Shown: positions 31,023 through 32,191 of the stretch, piece after piece | Numbering within the stretch: the first letter of the stretch is position 1 | Layout of the letters: the number at the start of each line of letters is the position of its first letter | Assembly: GCA_017545225.1 (NCBI GenBank) | Contig: JAFWPR010000074.1 | Coordinates: 1 to 32,191, forward strand | Reading direction: 5' to 3' | Origin: Clostridia bacterium | GTDB lineage: Bacteria; Bacillota; Clostridia; Oscillospirales; CAG-272 | Length of the DNA: 32,191 bases | Notes under the pieces: model-generated | The model's input: only the letters and a program-made list of their open reading frames with translations | The model's database searches: none | What the model was told of the DNA's origin: nothing | Program-made: the position numbers and the translations under genes

Positions 31023-32191
31023 TCCGCTTCGATCTCCGCCTCGGCGACTCTGACGACGTAGTTCGAGCCGTACGGGCACGCGGGAGCGTAGATGAACAGG
31101 TCGTCCCACTTCTGGATGAACGTCAGCTCCTCGCCGTTGTCGACGTACTTTATGCTCTTGACTCGTCCTTTGACGTTTCTGAAATGCTTGATCCCCTCGC
31201 CGTTCCCGGCGACGGTGACGTGCGCCTGACCGAAAATGCCGAGATCGTGGATGAAGAAATACGTCCGGCTTTCGTCGGCTATGGCAAAGTTCTTGCCGTC
31301 GCCCTCGATCGCCGTCGGCTTCGCGTCGTAGATGCACCCTCCGCACGCGGAGATCCAGCTTCCTATCCCCTCGATCAGACATTTCTGCATCGGAAGGATC
31401 GCGCCGTCGCCGGTAGGACCGACGTTGAGAAGGAAGTTCGCTCCGATCCTGCGGCACGCGCAGAGCGTTTCGATCAGCTCAGGCAGACTCTTGTAGTTGA
31501 AGTCGTGGTCGCCGACGCCCCAGTGGTCGTTCATCGTCGCACACATCTCGGCGGCGACGTACTTTTCCATACCTTCTCTGTTCATTGGCTGGGGCCGCGC
31601 CTGCTCGAACGTGACGCTGTCGATCTCGGGGTTCCCGAGCTTGCCCTGCGCGCCGAGTCCTGTGTTGTTGATGATGAGCGCGTCCGGCTGGTGGCGGCGG
31701 ATCGTCGCGTAGAGCGCGTCCTCCTCCCAGTCAGCCTCCGGCTTCGACCAGTTGCCGTCGAACCAAAGCCCGCCGATCTTTCCGTACTCGGTGCAGAGCA
31801 CCTCGACGCTGTCGCGCAGGTATTTGAGGTAAGCGGGGAAGTCGTCGTTGAACGATTTCACGTGCCAGTCGAGCGTCGTGTGATAAAACATAGGCATAAT
31901 GCCCTCATCGTTACACGCGTCGACGAACTCGCGGATCAGGTCGCGTCGGCACCCCGGCGCGTGAGGCGCGTCGTAGTCGGAGAGCCCCTTCGTGTCGTAG
32001 AGAGAGAAACCCTCGTGGTGGCGCGTCGTCAGAGTGATATAGTTCATACCCGACTTTTTCGCAAGGCGCGCGATCGCCCGCGCGTCGAAATCCTTCGCCG
32101 TGAACGTGTCGAACAATCCGCGGTATTTCTCGTCCGGGATGCGGCCGTTGCACATGATCCACTCGCCTTTGCCCATCTGCGAGTAAAGACC
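31019..32191 (-). CDS. Alpha-L-fucosidase (GH29), N-terminus cut by the window
   Basis: A GH29 enzyme that removes alpha-linked L-fucose. The frame is open to the window edge: codons at 32177-32191 encode GLYSQ before MGKGEW, matching the GH29 W-G-(L/I)-Y-S-x-x-G-x-x-E-W region, so the Met at 32176 is not the start. The barrel shows TLTTRHHEGFSLYDT, the nucleophile segment GGLWFDGNW, and FLLNVGPTGDG near the barrel end. A beta-sandwich follows. About 390 residues are visible; perhaps 20-60 N-terminal residues, and any signal peptide, lie outside. It is coupled to the downstream dehydrogenase gene. Confidence 0.92.
   Translation of the reverse strand, partial: GLYSQMGKGEWIMCNGRIPDEKYRGLFDTFTAKDFDARAIARLAKKSGMNYITLTTRHHEGFSLYDTKGLSDYDAPHAPGCRRDLIREFVDACNDEGIMPMFYHTTLDWHVKSFNDDFPAYLKYLRDSVEVLCTEYGKIGGLWFDGNWSKPEADWEEDALYATIRRHQPDALIINNTGLGAQGKLGNPEIDSVTFEQARPQPMNREGMEKYVAAEMCATMNDHWGVGDHDFNYKSLPELIETLCACRRIGANFLLNVGPTGDGAILPMQKCLIEGIGSWISACGGCIYDAKPTAIEGDGKNFAIADESRTYFFIHDLGIFGQAHVTVAGNGEGIKHFRNVKGRVKSIKYVDNGEELTFIQKWDDLFIYAPACPYGSNYVVRVAEAEIEAE

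Overview
The window is a gene-dense, GC-rich stretch of bacterial chromosome. It looks like an uncultured clostridial (Bacillota) gut-type organism, judged only from gene content: a clostridial GyrA/ParC paralog, a TSCPD/TIGR03905-type small protein, a coaE-lytic transglycosylase pair, a YtrA-type GntR/ABC operon, GGAGG ribosome binding sites, consensus sigma-A promoters, and several glycan enzymes. I cannot name a genus. There are no rRNA or tRNA genes, CRISPR arrays, transposase genes or phage genes.

Layout. 1-1803: end of asparagine synthase, then pyrG and a terminator. 1842-3130 (minus): tcdA and a GNAT acetyltransferase. 3227-4465: a Gfo/Idh/MocA oxidoreductase with its own promoter and terminator. 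4478-7452 (minus): a large beta-helix-type carbohydrate-binding lipoprotein and a ferredoxin-type aldo/keto reductase. 7581-7844: a TSCPD protein ending inside a heptad repeat. 7884-10283 (minus): YbaK, a VWA protein, and a two-part protein with a possible degenerate macro domain. 10415-12238: a zinc-ribbon protein with eight 15-residue repeats, then a lipoprotein. 12296-13420 (minus): a GH109-like oxidoreductase-fold protein. 13620-21646 (plus): an uninterrupted housekeeping run (coaE, lytic transglycosylase, M18 peptidase, prfA, sua5/tsaC, topoisomerase subunit A, a 55-residue membrane protein, an amidohydrolase). 21690-22314 (minus): a ParE/Phd-type toxin-antitoxin operon with a clear operator. 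22421-23124: two copies of a stem-loop mosaic element on either side of a small lipoprotein gene. 23125-25056 (minus): a GntR-ABC operon. 25112-28147 (minus): GH2 and GH4 glycosidases. 28324-29816 (plus): an SGNH esterase and a TIM-barrel isomerase. 29811-30053: a third stem-loop mosaic of a different sequence family. 30075-32191 (minus): a GH29 fucosidase (cut by the window end) and a D-2-hydroxyacid dehydrogenase.

How the genes work together. The right-hand 7 kb looks like a glycan-utilisation neighbourhood: fucosidase, GH2 and GH4 glycosidases, esterase, and sugar isomerase/dehydrogenase. The GH109-like protein, the other Gfo/Idh/MocA enzyme and the carbohydrate-binding lipoprotein fit the same lifestyle. 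Sua5/TsaC and TcdA act on the same tRNA modification (t6A to ct6A), although their genes are far apart here.

The most unusual feature is non-coding. Three arrays (22421-22560, 22963-23120, 29811-30053) are built from short stem-loops of differing stem sequence, many perfectly paired around 3-4 nt loops. They are strung on a constant short linker: CATAACT in two arrays, TATATCAT in the third. In the two complete arrays the linker orientation flips in the middle and the ends are inverted repeats. A fourth locus (7835-7872) carries TGACAAT heptads without stem-loops. All four lie at, or within a few bases of, the stop codon of the adjacent gene. I do not recognise them as a named element family.
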